The position numbers and the translations under genes are program-made. DNA of 36,197 bases, from positions 1-36,197 of the forward strand of contig CADAFC010000009.1 in the NCBI GenBank assembly GCA_902787095.1. Direction: 5' to 3'. The notes under the pieces are model-generated. The model was given only the letters and a program-made list of their open reading frames with translations. It searched no databases and was not told where the DNA came from. Numbering within the stretch: the stretch's first letter is position 1; every line of letters begins with the position of its first letter. This DNA is from an uncultured Bacteroidia bacterium. Its GTDB lineage: Bacteria; Bacteroidota; Bacteroidia; Bacteroidales; F082. Below, piece by piece: positions 7,645-16,872 of this stretch.

Positions 7645-9045
7645 TCAGAATATATAGTTAAACCCTATATACGCTTTCAGGCCGTCGCCATCCTGCTTGT
7701 CGATGGCCTTGGCGAACTCTGCCGACACCACGAAGTTTTTGTTCATGATGAGCTTCACGCCGCATCCTGCTGCGGTATGGGGACTCTCGTCTCTGCCGCT
7801 GTAAAACAGGTCACGATTGTCTTCTGATATCACGCCACCTTCATTTACCAGCTTATCCATCGCGGCTTTCTGCTCCTCAAGCCGGAAAGTCTGTGTCACC
7901 ATGCCTGCGTCGAACATAGGGTTAAGCGCCACACACCAGTTTTGGTTGATGAACTTGAAGTTGACAATCCTCCAACGCAACTCAACATTCAACCAAGCCA
8001 TTCCCTGACCTATGACTCTGTTCGGATTTATGCCTCGTCCTGTCGTCGAGCCACCGAAGCAATCAGTTACTATCTTCTTGTAAAACAAGAGGTTAGCATT
8101 CATCATCGCATAATACGGGACATCCCCTGCAAGCACATTCTGAGCGCCAAGACGATAACAGAAGGTCAGATTATCGCCCCAAAGCGGGATGTAATGATGG
8201 AAAACGCCTGTAAACGTCAAGTAATCGTAGCCGTTTTTGTCAATAAAATCAGGGGCTGCCGTTAAATTAGCCTCGAAATAAAGGCCTCTCGTCGGGTCGT
8301 TTTCATAGTTTTTCGAGTCGTATATGATGCCTGCCTTGACTTGCGTCACATTGCCATTACGCTCATCAGGGCGGATCAGACCTGTAGCGCAATACAAGTC
8401 AAAAAGTGTCGCCTGGTCATCATATTTTTTGTAGCTCAAACGATCAAAGCTATAGTTGTAATATGCCAAACCGACTCCGTAATACAGGTGTTTTACATTT
8501 CCAATCTGTTGTTGCATGCTCACGATAGCACGAACTTGCCTTCTGTCCATCAGATAAAAGCCGCTTTCTTTCAAGCCCGGTTCTTCTACAGCTAAAGGCG
8601 GATAATTTTCCGGATTAGGGCCGCCATCACCATAATAGACAGCCATATCCTTGTAATATGGTGCCGCATAGCCGTTAAATCCGTAAAAGTTGAATTTTTT
8701 ATCTATAAAATACCCCAAATCAACAAAAAGCTTTCCTTTTGGGATAATATTGTTCCAATAGGAATATGTGCGGAAGATGCTCGAGCCTCTGGTGTAAGTG
8801 GAGACCTCAAAGTTGATTTTGAAGTCATAACCCGGATATTTCGAGCCGTCGCCGTAGTTGAAAATGTCAAGGCAGACGCCATATTGGAAACCCATATCGC
8901 TGTTGAATCCCACGACTGGCAGCGGTCCGAAGTTCCAGCCCCGCTTGATGATTTCGCCTTTCTCGTTATAAATCTTCTCTTTCTTCTGCGCTGAGGCGCC
9001 CAATGCGAGAAGCATAATTATCAATGTGATTGTAAGCTTTTTCAT
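7645..9045 (-). CDS. BamA/TamA (Omp85)-like outer-membrane barrel protein
   Basis: I choose ATG 9045, giving 466 residues, because it opens a signal peptide (MKKLTITLIIMLLALGASAQ); the upstream frame to 9129 is repeat-derived. The protein shows alternating-strand barrel sequence throughout. GRGINPNRVIGQGMAWLNVELRW-type sequence near residue 350 resembles the bacterial surface antigen (Omp85) barrel, where a GRG-like lock precedes the last strands. The end YIGFNYIF closes with Phe. No POTRA domains are visible: about 35 residues separate the signal peptide from the first barrel strands. It is therefore a barrel-only relative, not BamA itself. It should sit in the outer membrane; its client or cargo is unknown. 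Repeat copies lie on both sides, so it looks monocistronic. Confidence 0.65.
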   Translation of the reverse strand: MKKLTITLIIMLLALGASAQKKEKIYNEKGEIIKRGWNFGPLPVVGFNSDMGFQYGVCLDIFNYGDGSKYPGYDFKINFEVSTYTRGSSIFRTYSYWNNIIPKGKLFVDLGYFIDKKFNFYGFNGYAAPYYKDMAVYYGDGGPNPENYPPLAVEEPGLKESGFYLMDRRQVRAIVSMQQQIGNVKHLYYGVGLAYYNYSFDRLSYKKYDDQATLFDLYCATGLIRPDERNGNVTQVKAGIIYDSKNYENDPTRGLYFEANLTAAPDFIDKNGYDYLTFTGVFHHYIPLWGDNLTFCYRLGAQNVLAGDVPYYAMMNANLLFYKKIVTDCFGGSTTGRGINPNRVIGQGMAWLNVELRWRIVNFKFINQNWCVALNPMFDAGMVTQTFRLEEQKAAMDKLVNEGGVISEDNRDLFYSGRDESPHTAAGCGVKLIMNKNFVVSAEFAKAIDKQDGDGLKAYIGFNYIF

Positions 9046-9075
9046 GTTTCTTTTTTTTGTCGTAAACATTCCATT

Positions 9076-9177
9076 CGTCATTTCGAGCGAAGTCGAGAAA
9101 TCTCCGCCATTTGAATATTTCCGAATCAATTGTTTGCCGGTGATTTCTCCATTCCGCTACGCTACAGTCGAAATGAC
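9076..9177. repeat. Dispersed inverted repeat, copy D
   Basis: The left arm 9076-9104 (CGTCATTTCGAGCGAAGTCG, then AGAAATCTC) and right arm 9141-9177 (TGATTTCTCCATTCCGC to CAGTCGAAATGAC) are inverted copies around a 36-base spacer. The element ends two bases before the rsmI stop at 9179. It could fold as a long hairpin behind rsmI. Confidence 0.82.
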
Positions 9178-9178
9178 T

Positions 9179-9853
9179 CTAATTCGCTGTTCCTTCAATT
9201 ATTATTACAATTTCACCTTTGACTTCCTTCTCCTTAAAGTATTTTATCACCTCTTCCAGTGTCCCTCTCACATTCTCTTCATGGATCTTCGTCAACTCGC
9301 GGGCCACCGACACTCTGCGTCCGGGGCCAGCCACTTCTGCAAGTTGTTCCAACGTCTTCACGAGCCTGAACGGTGACTCGTACAATATCGTAGTATATTC
9401 ATTTTCAACGATTTGCTTAATCTTCGTCTGGCGACCTTTCTTATGTGGCAGGAAGCCTTCGAAGATGAAATGGTCGGCTGCCAATCCCGAGTTGACGAGA
9501 GCCGGCACGAAGGCCGTGGCACCTGGGAGGCATTCCACCTCCACGCCACGTTTAATACACTCACGGACGAGCATGAAACCAGGGTCGGAGATGGCCGGAG
9601 TGCCGGCGTCAGTGACCAGAGCCATGCGCTCACCGTTGGCGATACGCTCGGCGACACGTTCCACCACCACATGCTCGTTGTTCAGGTGAAACGCCTGCAT
9701 AGGCTTACTTATCTCATAGTGTTTCAATAAGTTACCACTCGTGCGTGTGTCCTCGGCAAGTATCACGTCGACCTCTTCACGCAGCACACGCAACGCTCTC
9801 AGAGTGATGTCTTCGAGGTTTCCTATCGGTGTCGGGACTAAATAAAGTTTCAT
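9179..9853 (-). CDS. rsmI: 16S rRNA 2'-O-methyltransferase RsmI
   Basis: RsmI methylates the ribose of C1402 in 16S rRNA, in the decoding centre, using S-adenosylmethionine. The 224-residue protein shows the tetrapyrrole-methylase-type fold with PTPIGNLEDITLRAL at residues 8-22, AEDTRTSGNLLKHY at 34-47, TDAGTPAISDPG near 81-92 and LPGATAFVPAL near 109-119; these are strong RsmI signatures. It is at the short end of the family (often 230-290), ending right after the fold, as in other Bacteroidota. The ATG overlaps the stop of the upstream acidic-protein gene by four bases, so the two form an operon. Repeat copy D directly follows the stop. Confidence 0.95.
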   Translation of the reverse strand: MKLYLVPTPIGNLEDITLRALRVLREEVDVILAEDTRTSGNLLKHYEISKPMQAFHLNNEHVVVERVAERIANGERMALVTDAGTPAISDPGFMLVRECIKRGVEVECLPGATAFVPALVNSGLAADHFIFEGFLPHKKGRQTKIKQIVENEYTTILYESPFRLVKTLEQLAEVAGPGRRVSVARELTKIHEENVRGTLEEVIKYFKEKEVKGEIVIIIEGTAN

Positions 9854-10647
9854 ATAAATCGTCTTTCTACAAGGTCATAAAGAAGTTCATAAGCGAGTGA
9901 CTCCGTATCCCATTGGAGCTCGATCTGCAGCTCGCTGAGGTAAATTCTTGCTCCTGAAAGCGTCGGAAACTCATTCAACGCATCGACCGACTTGTTGAAA
10001 CGCTCCACCGAACCTTTAAACAAATCATTGATAATCATCATCTTATCATTGATTCCGAGAGCGGCTCGTATGTCCGTCACAGGGGTGCGCTGCAACTTAG
10101 CTGCCAGACTGTTATCCTCCATCACAGGTTTCTGTTCCATCGCTGGAGTTTCTTTTTGTGCCGGCACAATCATCGGACTATCTTCATAGTCGTCTTCATT
10201 GATTGGCTCGATGTGGAAAGTCTCATCCTCCTCGTCTTCCCAGTCCTCGTCATCGATATCGTCATCATCATTAACTGACTCATTATCAGCAACTTTGTCC
10301 TTAGCATCAAGACCTTTGTCGTCGTTTTGGCTGTTGTTATCAGGCTCTCTCATCACCTCTTCAGGTGTCTCTATCTCAAGTTCCACATCACGTTTTATCA
10401 CCTCGCCGCCTTCGTTTATCTCTTTTTCGACAAAATCTTCTTTCTCATTGTCAAATTTCAGGTTATCCACTTGATAATCACAGAGTAAGTCGTACAAATC
10501 ACGGGTGTGTTCCATCAAAATGTCGAGGTCCAGTTGGCTCATCTCGCGGTCGTTGCGATACATGTAGTCGACCTGCACCATCATGCGGCCCAGCTGGCGT
10601 TTCAGCTCAAGCACAATATTTTTTTCATCATTTTTTTGTGTTTCCAT
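9850..10647 (-). CDS. Conserved acidic hypothetical protein upstream of rsmI
   Basis: I start at ATG 10647 (METQKNDEK), giving 265 residues; upstream ATGs at 10659 and 10677 are possible. There are three parts. An N-terminal helical region of about 65 residues comes first ([20 protein letters not shown]). A long acidic, probably unstructured linker follows at about 66-180, including [16 protein letters not shown]. The C-terminal helical domain of about 80 residues begins [19 protein letters not shown] and contains [13 protein letters not shown] recall this C-terminal pattern from conserved Bacteroidales proteins of unknown function; I cannot name a Pfam family. It lacks a signal peptide and membrane helices, so it should be cytoplasmic. 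The four-base overlap with rsmI suggests co-translation. The acidic linker may bind basic partners, but that is a guess. Confidence 0.78.
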   Translation of the reverse strand: METQKNDEKNIVLELKRQLGRMMVQVDYMYRNDREMSQLDLDILMEHTRDLYDLLCDYQVDNLKFDNEKEDFVEKEINEGGEVIKRDVELEIETPEEVMREPDNNSQNDDKGLDAKDKVADNESVNDDDDIDDEDWEDEEDETFHIEPINEDDYEDSPMIVPAQKETPAMEQKPVMEDNSLAAKLQRTPVTDIRAALGINDKMMIINDLFKGSVERFNKSVDALNEFPTLSGARIYLSELQIELQWDTESLAYELLYDLVERRFI

Positions 10648-10667
10648 GATAAAATTCATTATTTTTG
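10635..10667 (+). promoter_or_regulatory. Promoter for tdk, Bacteroidota type
   Basis: TTTG at 10635-10638 and TATTTTTG at 10660-10667 match the TTTG / TAnnTTTG consensus with a 21-base gap, leaving a leader of roughly 35 bases before the ATG at 10706. It overlaps the start of the divergent acidic-protein gene, whose own possible -7 box (TAATTTTG on the minus strand) lies at 10675-10682. The two promoters would face each other over this short gap. Confidence 0.6.
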
Positions 10668-10705
10668 TAGTCAACAAAATTATAAAAAATTTAAATACGT
10701 GGGCT

Positions 10706-11290
10706 ATGTTTCTCGAAAAAGATTCTCATAATAAATCGCAAGGATGGATTGAAGTGGTGTGTGGCTCAATGTTTTCAGGCAAAACCGAAGAGTTGATACG
10801 TCGTCTGAACCGTGCCAGAATAGCCAAACTCAGGGTCGAAATCTTCAAGCCCGGAATCGATACGAGATACTCCGAAGAAGACGTGGTGTCGCATAACGCC
10901 AACGCCTTGCACTCCATTCCTGTGGAAAACGCCCAACAGATACTATTTTATTCCAACGAATGCGATGTTATTGGCATCGATGAGGCGCAGTTCTTCGGAA
11001 ACGAGCTTGTTGAAGTATGCCAACAGCTTGCCAATCAAGGGATTAGAGTTATCATCGCAGGTCTCGATATGGACTTCCTTGGGAAGCCATTTGGTCCCAT
11101 GCCTCAACTCATGGCGATAGCTGAAGACGTCACAAAAGTGCACGCCATCTGCATGCGCTGCGGCTCGCTGGCACAATATTCACACCGTACCATAGCAGGC
11201 GACAAACTTGTGGTTTTAGGCGAGACCGAGAGCTACGAGCCACTCTGCCGCGAGTGCTACAACAGGGCAATGGCTGAGAAAACCAAATAG
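10706..11290 (+). CDS. tdk: Thymidine kinase
   Basis: Tdk phosphorylates thymidine (and deoxyuridine) with ATP in the salvage pathway. I start at ATG 10706 ([10 protein letters not shown]), giving 194 residues, the usual size; the open frame extends upstream through the promoter but has no support. GSMFSGKT at 20-27 is the phosphate-binding loop. GIDEAQFF at 90-97 holds the catalytic Glu93. Four cysteines at 149, 152, 181 and 184 (CMRC, CREC) form the structural zinc site of type II thymidine kinases. The gene is alone between a divergent operon and a hairpin-forming repeat in front of the macroglobulin gene. Confidence 0.95.
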   Translation: MFLEKDSHNKSQGWIEVVCGSMFSGKTEELIRRLNRARIAKLRVEIFKPGIDTRYSEEDVVSHNANALHSIPVENAQQILFYSNECDVIGIDEAQFFGNELVEVCQQLANQGIRVIIAGLDMDFLGKPFGPMPQLMAIAEDVTKVHAICMRCGSLAQYSHRTIAGDKLVVLGETESYEPLCRECYNRAMAEKTK

Positions 11291-11300
11291 AAATAAAAGC

Positions 11301-11368
11301 CTCACGCAGATATAGCAGATACAGCAGATTTTATAATATTTCTGCGATTTCTGCGTTATCTGCGTGAG
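11301..11368. repeat. Inverted repeat of CGCAGAT-like units between tdk and the macroglobulin gene
   Basis: Two 28-base arms, 11301-11328 (starts CTCACGCAGATA) and 11341-11368 (ends TATCTGCGTGAG), pair with only a few mismatches around a 12-base A/T-rich spacer. Within each arm a short CAGA/TCTG unit is itself repeated about every eight bases. It starts 10 bases after the tdk stop and ends 14 bases before the next ATG. It could act as a terminator for tdk or as structure in the macroglobulin leader. The sequence differs from repeat family A-D. Confidence 0.8.
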
Positions 11369-11382
11369 AAAAATATTATTCT

Positions 11383-14300
11383 ATGAAAAAGTTATTTGTT
11401 TTCTTAATAGCATTAGCTATATCATTGAGTATCAACGCTCAAAGCTATGACAAACTTTGGAAAGAGTTTGACGACAACATTGAGAATCTCCTTCCCGAAT
11501 CGGCTAACAAAACGCTTGACAAGATTGAAAAACAGGCAAAAAAGGATAAAAACGACAGCCAGCTGTTGAAAATGGTGGTCAAACGATGCGAAGTGTTCGA
11601 CATGACCAATGAGAAATCCAATGACACCATCGTGGCTTATTGCAAGTCGTACCTTACAAAGCTCTCAGAGCCGTCGCAGGTCATCCTGAATTGTGAAATC
11701 GCCAAGCGCACCTATAAATTCGAGGATATTTTGGAATATGCGGACAACGATATAATCAAAACCGTTTCCATGAAAAACTATGCCGAATTATTTCAAAACG
11801 GCACAGAAAAAATTGAATATAACATCGACTTTGAGCCGACGCTTTACGACTATGCAATGCATTGTCTGATAAGCCATTACAGCTTTGACAAAGAAAAAGA
11901 ACTGTACGAAAAACTATTGGCTTTCGACCTTGAAAACAAATATATCAAGGCTTATTATAACAATAGGATTCGTCAGCTTGGTAGCATTTACGATGAGGAA
12001 AAGTTCAACCAATTTTCACAACTTGCTGCCGAATGTACTGAAAATGAATTAGTTGCAAAGATAAAAGTCAAGCAAATCAGTTATCTTATTGATAAAAAAG
12101 AATATGTCCGTGCGAAAGACCTTTGTGAAGCGACGATGGCGATGCTCGACAAAGATGATCAGCTATACAAACAATGCAATGAAGTCATTAATAGCATAAC
12201 AAAGAAAAGCGTTAGTATTGAATTATACAATGTATATGTGCCTGGTCAAGCCATTGCTGTTGGGTTGAAATATCGAAACACAACCAACCCTACATATAAG
12301 ATTTATAAGGTGTCGGCTGATGAGTTTTTGGAAATAGCACGTCTTGATGATGAAAAAATCTACAAAAAACTTTTAGCGAAAACACCTGTAATTGATAGCA
12401 CTCTCGAAATTCCAGAAGAGACTGATTATAAGGAACATTCTTCGCTCATCGCACTGCCCGCTTTGCAGACTGGACAATATTATATTGTGTTTTCAAATAA
12501 CAACAGTTTCAAAGATTATGATGATTTGATTTTTAGTGCTTTCCAGGTTAGCAATTTGTCATATTTTCATGTGGAGGCAAATGAAAGCACTAATTTTTAC
12601 ATTGTAAACCGCGAAACCAGTGAGCCAATGAAAGATGTCGTGGCACATTTTTCTGAACGTGTATATTCATATAATTCAGGACGTTATGAACGCACGGCAG
12701 TTGGCGATGTTATCAGCGATAAAGATGGATTTCTTGTGGCTCCAAATATATATAAAAACGTTTATGTAGATTTGTATTGTAATAACGATACTCTTATATC
12801 AACATCATATGTCGATTTTTACAGTCATAATAATTATGATGACACTACAATAAAAAGCGTTATTTTCACCGACCGCGCTATATATCGTCCAGGACAAACG
12901 GTACAATTCAGCTGTGTAGTTTATCAGGGTAATTCGAAAAACAAAGAGGTTTTACCAAACCACAAAACCTTCATCGAATTTCGAGATCCAAACTATCAAA
13001 TCATTGATACTCTTACTATTATAACAGATATATTTGGCTCTGCCAGTGGCAGTTTTTCGATTCCTACAGACAGAATCAATGGTGATTACAAGCTTGTTTG
13101 GAACAACCACAGAACATTCATCAAAGTGGAAGAATACAAACGTCCGACATTTGAAGTAACATTTAACACACCAGAACAGGAATATAAAGTCGGTGACAGC
13201 GTCACTATTTCCGGTAAAGTTGCAGCACTCTCAGGCTTCGGTTTGGACAACGTGAAATACAAATACACCTTCACAAGAAAGACCACTTTTCCATTCAGAT
13301 TTTGGAATTGGGATCCATATTATGTCAATAACGAGACCATTTCTACAGGTGAAAGTGCTACTTTAACTGATGGCACTTTTAATATTGATTTTCATTTGGT
13401 ACCATCTTCGAGTGTTGATGCTACAAACATTCCACGATACGTCTACGAGGTGACAGTGGAAGCCACAAACAAACAAGGTGAGACACAGAGCGGAACTTTT
13501 ACTGTTAGTGCTACCTATAATAAATATGTTTTAGCACTTTCCAACGATAATTCTACTATTGAAACAAAAGATTTCAAAGATCTTGACATTACTGCAAACA
13601 ATATCAACGGTATCGCTGCCAAAACGAATGTGGAATGTAAGATATTTAAAATCAATGATATAGAAAAATACGAAAAAAATATCGGCAACTTTGACAGACA
13701 ACTTTTGAGCGACCAGGAATTAAAGGATTTATTCCCGCATTTTGATTATTATTACAAAGAAAACATAACTAAAGACATCGTTTATCAGGAAGTTATCAAT
13801 GTTGATGGAAAAGCGAAACTGTTGCCGAAAAACTTTGACCTTCAGCCGGCGAAATATGTAGTAGAATTGCGTTCTTTGGACGACACACTGTCGGCTTACT
13901 CAACTTCATACGTTGTATTTAACATGCAATCGAAGAAAACGCCTGTGAAATCAATGTGTTGGACCAACATCGACAAGGCTTACGCCCAACCAGGTGAAAC
14001 GATTAACTACTACGTGGGTTCATCGGAGAAAAATGTCTCTGCGTTGGTGATGGTGAAACTTGGAAGAAAAATCTTGAAATCAGAGCGTATCACATTGAAT
14101 AACAATATCTTCAAGTTCTCATACAAAGTCAAAGAGGAAGACCGTGGACGACTTGATTTCCAAGTGGCTCTGACAAAATTCAATACCGAAAATCGACACA
14201 TTAGTTATGTTGATATTCCTTATAATAACATGGACTTGAACATCGTCTTGCACACCGAGCGTGACAAGATTCTACCTGGTGGCTCTGACACTTGGAGCGT

Positions 14301-16872
14301 GACGGTGAAAGACTATAAGGGTAAACCGCTCGAATCATCAATGATCGCTACCATGTACGACGCATCGCTTGACAATTTAAATCCTCTAAGCTGGTATTTC
14401 AACACAAAACCAGCAATGAATTCAAGCAGTTTCATAATGTCTGACAAGAGTTATAACACATTAAACTCTTCGCAATATTATTATATTTCTCATATAAATT
14501 ATGATGAAAAACAGGTTTTTTCAAATATCGGTTTAATTCCAAATCATTTTCGTAACAGAAGCCAATATTATTTGGAAAAAAACGTTGCTGATGCTGCTAT
14601 TTCTATGGAAGAAGAAGTAGAAGAAGAAATTTTCATGAGAGCTGATTATGTAGTACCAGAAAATCAAGCATCAGGTGCTACATCGGGAAACGTCAAACCT
14701 GTGAAGATTCGCAAAGATTTCAACGAGACAGCGTTTTTCTTCCCAAATTTGAGAACCGACAAAAACGGCGATGCGACTTTCACTTTCACCATGCCAGACG
14801 CGCTAACACGTTGGAACTTAAAGCTTTTAGCTTACTCAAAAGATTTGAAAGTTGGAAGTTTCGAAAAGACCATAGTCACGCAACAGCCGCTGATGATTAT
14901 GGCCGACATGCCGCGTTTCGCCTACGACGAGGACACGCTTTGGTTTGTCGCAAACGTTATCAACCTCTCAGACGAAGCCGTGAAACCATCAGCAAAACTT
15001 GAGATTTTTGATGATTCAGATAACTTGATCGACTTGATTATTTCTGACCAAGACATCAACATGGAGCCGATTCCGGCAGGTCAGAGCCGCAGCGTGCGAT
15101 GGAAGGTCGCGATGCAGAAAGATTTGAACATCCCGAAGTTCAGATTCTCAGCAATAACTGACGGTTTCAGCGACGCCGAGCAACACGAGATGCCAGTTTT
15201 GAGCACCGAAGTTTACCTGACACAGACCTATGCGCTCACCGCAAAAGCGCACACCGTGAAGGAATATGATTTCGACATCGACCATGAAGGCGAGCGTAAC
15301 CACAAGATAACGCTGCACTTCAACGAAAACCCGCTGTGGACTGCCATTCACGCGATGCCATACGTGGCTGAAGGTGACGAGAAATACTCGATTACAGCAT
15401 TCTACAGATATTTCGTCAACAGTATGGCAAAACAAATCATGGACAGCCATCCGGAAATTGCCGAAAAACTTGAAAACACATATAAAAACGACACTTTGTC
15501 GGAGCTTCAGAAATATGAGGATTTGAAGGCGATAATACTGCAGGAAACGCCTTGGGTTGTAGAGGCACAGCACGAAGCCGCCCAGCGTGCCGCTATTGCA
15601 AAACTCTTTGATACTGAAGCTGTTAACGACAATATCGCATCGGCATTGAACCTGCTTGGACAAAAACAGACACCAAACGGCGGCTGGTCATGGATTGACG
15701 GATGTCCAGAAAGCGTGCTTATCACACAATACATCTTAACAGGTTTAGGTCGCCTCGGCAGCGACGACTCCATGACCGAAGACGCATTCCATTTCATTGA
15801 AAATGAAGTGATTGAGGATTATGACAGACTCGACACGAAGAAAAAACGCAACAATTATCACTGCAGCTGGACAACCATGCGCAGCCTCTATGCGATGAGC
15901 TATTTCGACTACAAGACAAGCTGGAAATACGACACCGCCAAGAAGTTTTTCGTCAAGAAACTGAAGAAAGACTGGAAACACTTCGACTTCGAGGAACGTG
16001 CACATATCGCATTGATTCTCAACAGAAACGGCGAGAAAAAAGCCGCCAAGAAGATTGTGCAGTCACTGCGCGAGTTTGCCATCAAGAACGAGCTCGGGAT
16101 GTACTGGCGTGACTGCGGACTGATGGCTGAGGTCAGAATTCTTGAGGCTTTCAACGAAATCGACCCGAGAATGGATGAGATCGACGCCATGCGCCTGTGG
16201 ATTCTGACGCAGAAACGCACCAATATGTGGGAGAGTGAACGCGCCAGCGTGGAGGCAATCCTCGCCCTCGTAAACACTGGCAGCGACTGGACTGAAGACG
16301 GCGATGTGACACTGACAGTTAATGGTAAAACCATCAATTCCAGTGATACAACATTGTATGAATTTCCTATACAGATACGATTCATCGAATCTCTGCCAAT
16401 ATCAATAGAGAATAATAGTGACCACGTGGCTTGGGGCGGTCTTTATCGTCAATATTTCGTGCCTATTGACAAGGTGCAGCAGCACAAAGACGAGGTGTCG
16501 GTCATACGGAAACTTGTCTTCGACAACGAGAATCCCAATGTCGGCGACAAGGTGAAAATTGAAATTACCATCGAGAACAGCCAAGACATGGAGTTCGTGT
16601 ATCTCAAGGACTTACGTGGTGCCTGCTTCGAGCCAAGAGAACAGATTTCACAATATCATTGGGACGACGGATTATGGTATTATCAAAGCACATCCGACGT
16701 GGCGATGGAGTTCTTCTTCGAGTATCTTCCTAAAGGGAAACATACGGTTTCGTACGAGGTGTATGTGACAAAAGATGGCAGTTTCAGCGCGGGGTATTCG
16801 CTGATACAATGCCAATATGCGCCGGAGTTCGGAGCGTATTCAAACGGCTCGAGAATTAGCGTAAACCCTTGA
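11383..16872 (+). CDS. Alpha-2-macroglobulin-like protein without thioester
   Basis: The 1829-residue protein begins with a signal peptide (MKKLFVFLIALAISLSINAQ) and no lipobox cysteine, so it is exported but not an obvious lipoprotein. Residues 20-270 are helical and unlike the rest. From about 280 on it follows the bacterial macroglobulin plan. The MG2-like segment contains TDRAIYRPGQTVQF near 499-512, and the A2M segment contains FFFPNLRTDKNGDATFTFTMPDALTRWNLKLLAYSKD in shorter pieces near 1120-1155. The helical complement-like domain contains TPNGGWSWIDG near 1430. At about 1324-1335, where the CxEQ thioester follows a YPY-type lead, this copy reads MPYVAEGDEKYS, so Cys and Gln are missing and covalent trapping is not expected. 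An acidic run (MEEEVEEEIF) lies near 1076. No PBP1C gene is adjacent. A protease-trapping or structural envelope role is inferred. Confidence 0.85.
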   Translation: MKKLFVFLIALAISLSINAQSYDKLWKEFDDNIENLLPESANKTLDKIEKQAKKDKNDSQLLKMVVKRCEVFDMTNEKSNDTIVAYCKSYLTKLSEPSQVILNCEIAKRTYKFEDILEYADNDIIKTVSMKNYAELFQNGTEKIEYNIDFEPTLYDYAMHCLISHYSFDKEKELYEKLLAFDLENKYIKAYYNNRIRQLGSIYDEEKFNQFSQLAAECTENELVAKIKVKQISYLIDKKEYVRAKDLCEATMAMLDKDDQLYKQCNEVINSITKKSVSIELYNVYVPGQAIAVGLKYRNTTNPTYKIYKVSADEFLEIARLDDEKIYKKLLAKTPVIDSTLEIPEETDYKEHSSLIALPALQTGQYYIVFSNNNSFKDYDDLIFSAFQVSNLSYFHVEANESTNFYIVNRETSEPMKDVVAHFSERVYSYNSGRYERTAVGDVISDKDGFLVAPNIYKNVYVDLYCNNDTLISTSYVDFYSHNNYDDTTIKSVIFTDRAIYRPGQTVQFSCVVYQGNSKNKEVLPNHKTFIEFRDPNYQIIDTLTIITDIFGSASGSFSIPTDRINGDYKLVWNNHRTFIKVEEYKRPTFEVTFNTPEQEYKVGDSVTISGKVAALSGFGLDNVKYKYTFTRKTTFPFRFWNWDPYYVNNETISTGESATLTDGTFNIDFHLVPSSSVDATNIPRYVYEVTVEATNKQGETQSGTFTVSATYNKYVLALSNDNSTIETKDFKDLDITANNINGIAAKTNVECKIFKINDIEKYEKNIGNFDRQLLSDQELKDLFPHFDYYYKENITKDIVYQEVINVDGKAKLLPKNFDLQPAKYVVELRSLDDTLSAYSTSYVVFNMQSKKTPVKSMCWTNIDKAYAQPGETINYYVGSSEKNVSALVMVKLGRKILKSERITLNNNIFKFSYKVKEEDRGRLDFQVALTKFNTENRHISYVDIPYNNMDLNIVLHTERDKILPGGSDTWSVTVKDYKGKPLESSMIATMYDASLDNLNPLSWYFNTKPAMNSSSFIMSDKSYNTLNSSQYYYISHINYDEKQVFSNIGLIPNHFRNRSQYYLEKNVADAAISMEEEVEEEIFMRADYVVPENQASGATSGNVKPVKIRKDFNETAFFFPNLRTDKNGDATFTFTMPDALTRWNLKLLAYSKDLKVGSFEKTIVTQQPLMIMADMPRFAYDEDTLWFVANVINLSDEAVKPSAKLEIFDDSDNLIDLIISDQDINMEPIPAGQSRSVRWKVAMQKDLNIPKFRFSAITDGFSDAEQHEMPVLSTEVYLTQTYALTAKAHTVKEYDFDIDHEGERNHKITLHFNENPLWTAIHAMPYVAEGDEKYSITAFYRYFVNSMAKQIMDSHPEIAEKLENTYKNDTLSELQKYEDLKAIILQETPWVVEAQHEAAQRAAIAKLFDTEAVNDNIASALNLLGQKQTPNGGWSWIDGCPESVLITQYILTGLGRLGSDDSMTEDAFHFIENEVIEDYDRLDTKKKRNNYHCSWTTMRSLYAMSYFDYKTSWKYDTAKKFFVKKLKKDWKHFDFEERAHIALILNRNGEKKAAKKIVQSLREFAIKNELGMYWRDCGLMAEVRILEAFNEIDPRMDEIDAMRLWILTQKRTNMWESERASVEAILALVNTGSDWTEDGDVTLTVNGKTINSSDTTLYEFPIQIRFIESLPISIENNSDHVAWGGLYRQYFVPIDKVQQHKDEVSVIRKLVFDNENPNVGDKVKIEITIENSQDMEFVYLKDLRGACFEPREQISQYHWDDGLWYYQSTSDVAMEFFFEYLPKGKHTVSYEVYVTKDGSFSAGYSLIQCQYAPEFGAYSNGSRISVNP

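Noticed and set aside
15148-15663. Minus-strand open frame inside the macroglobulin gene
   Set aside because: Antisense shadow of a well-supported gene; Cys/Val/Phe-rich composition is typical of such shadows.
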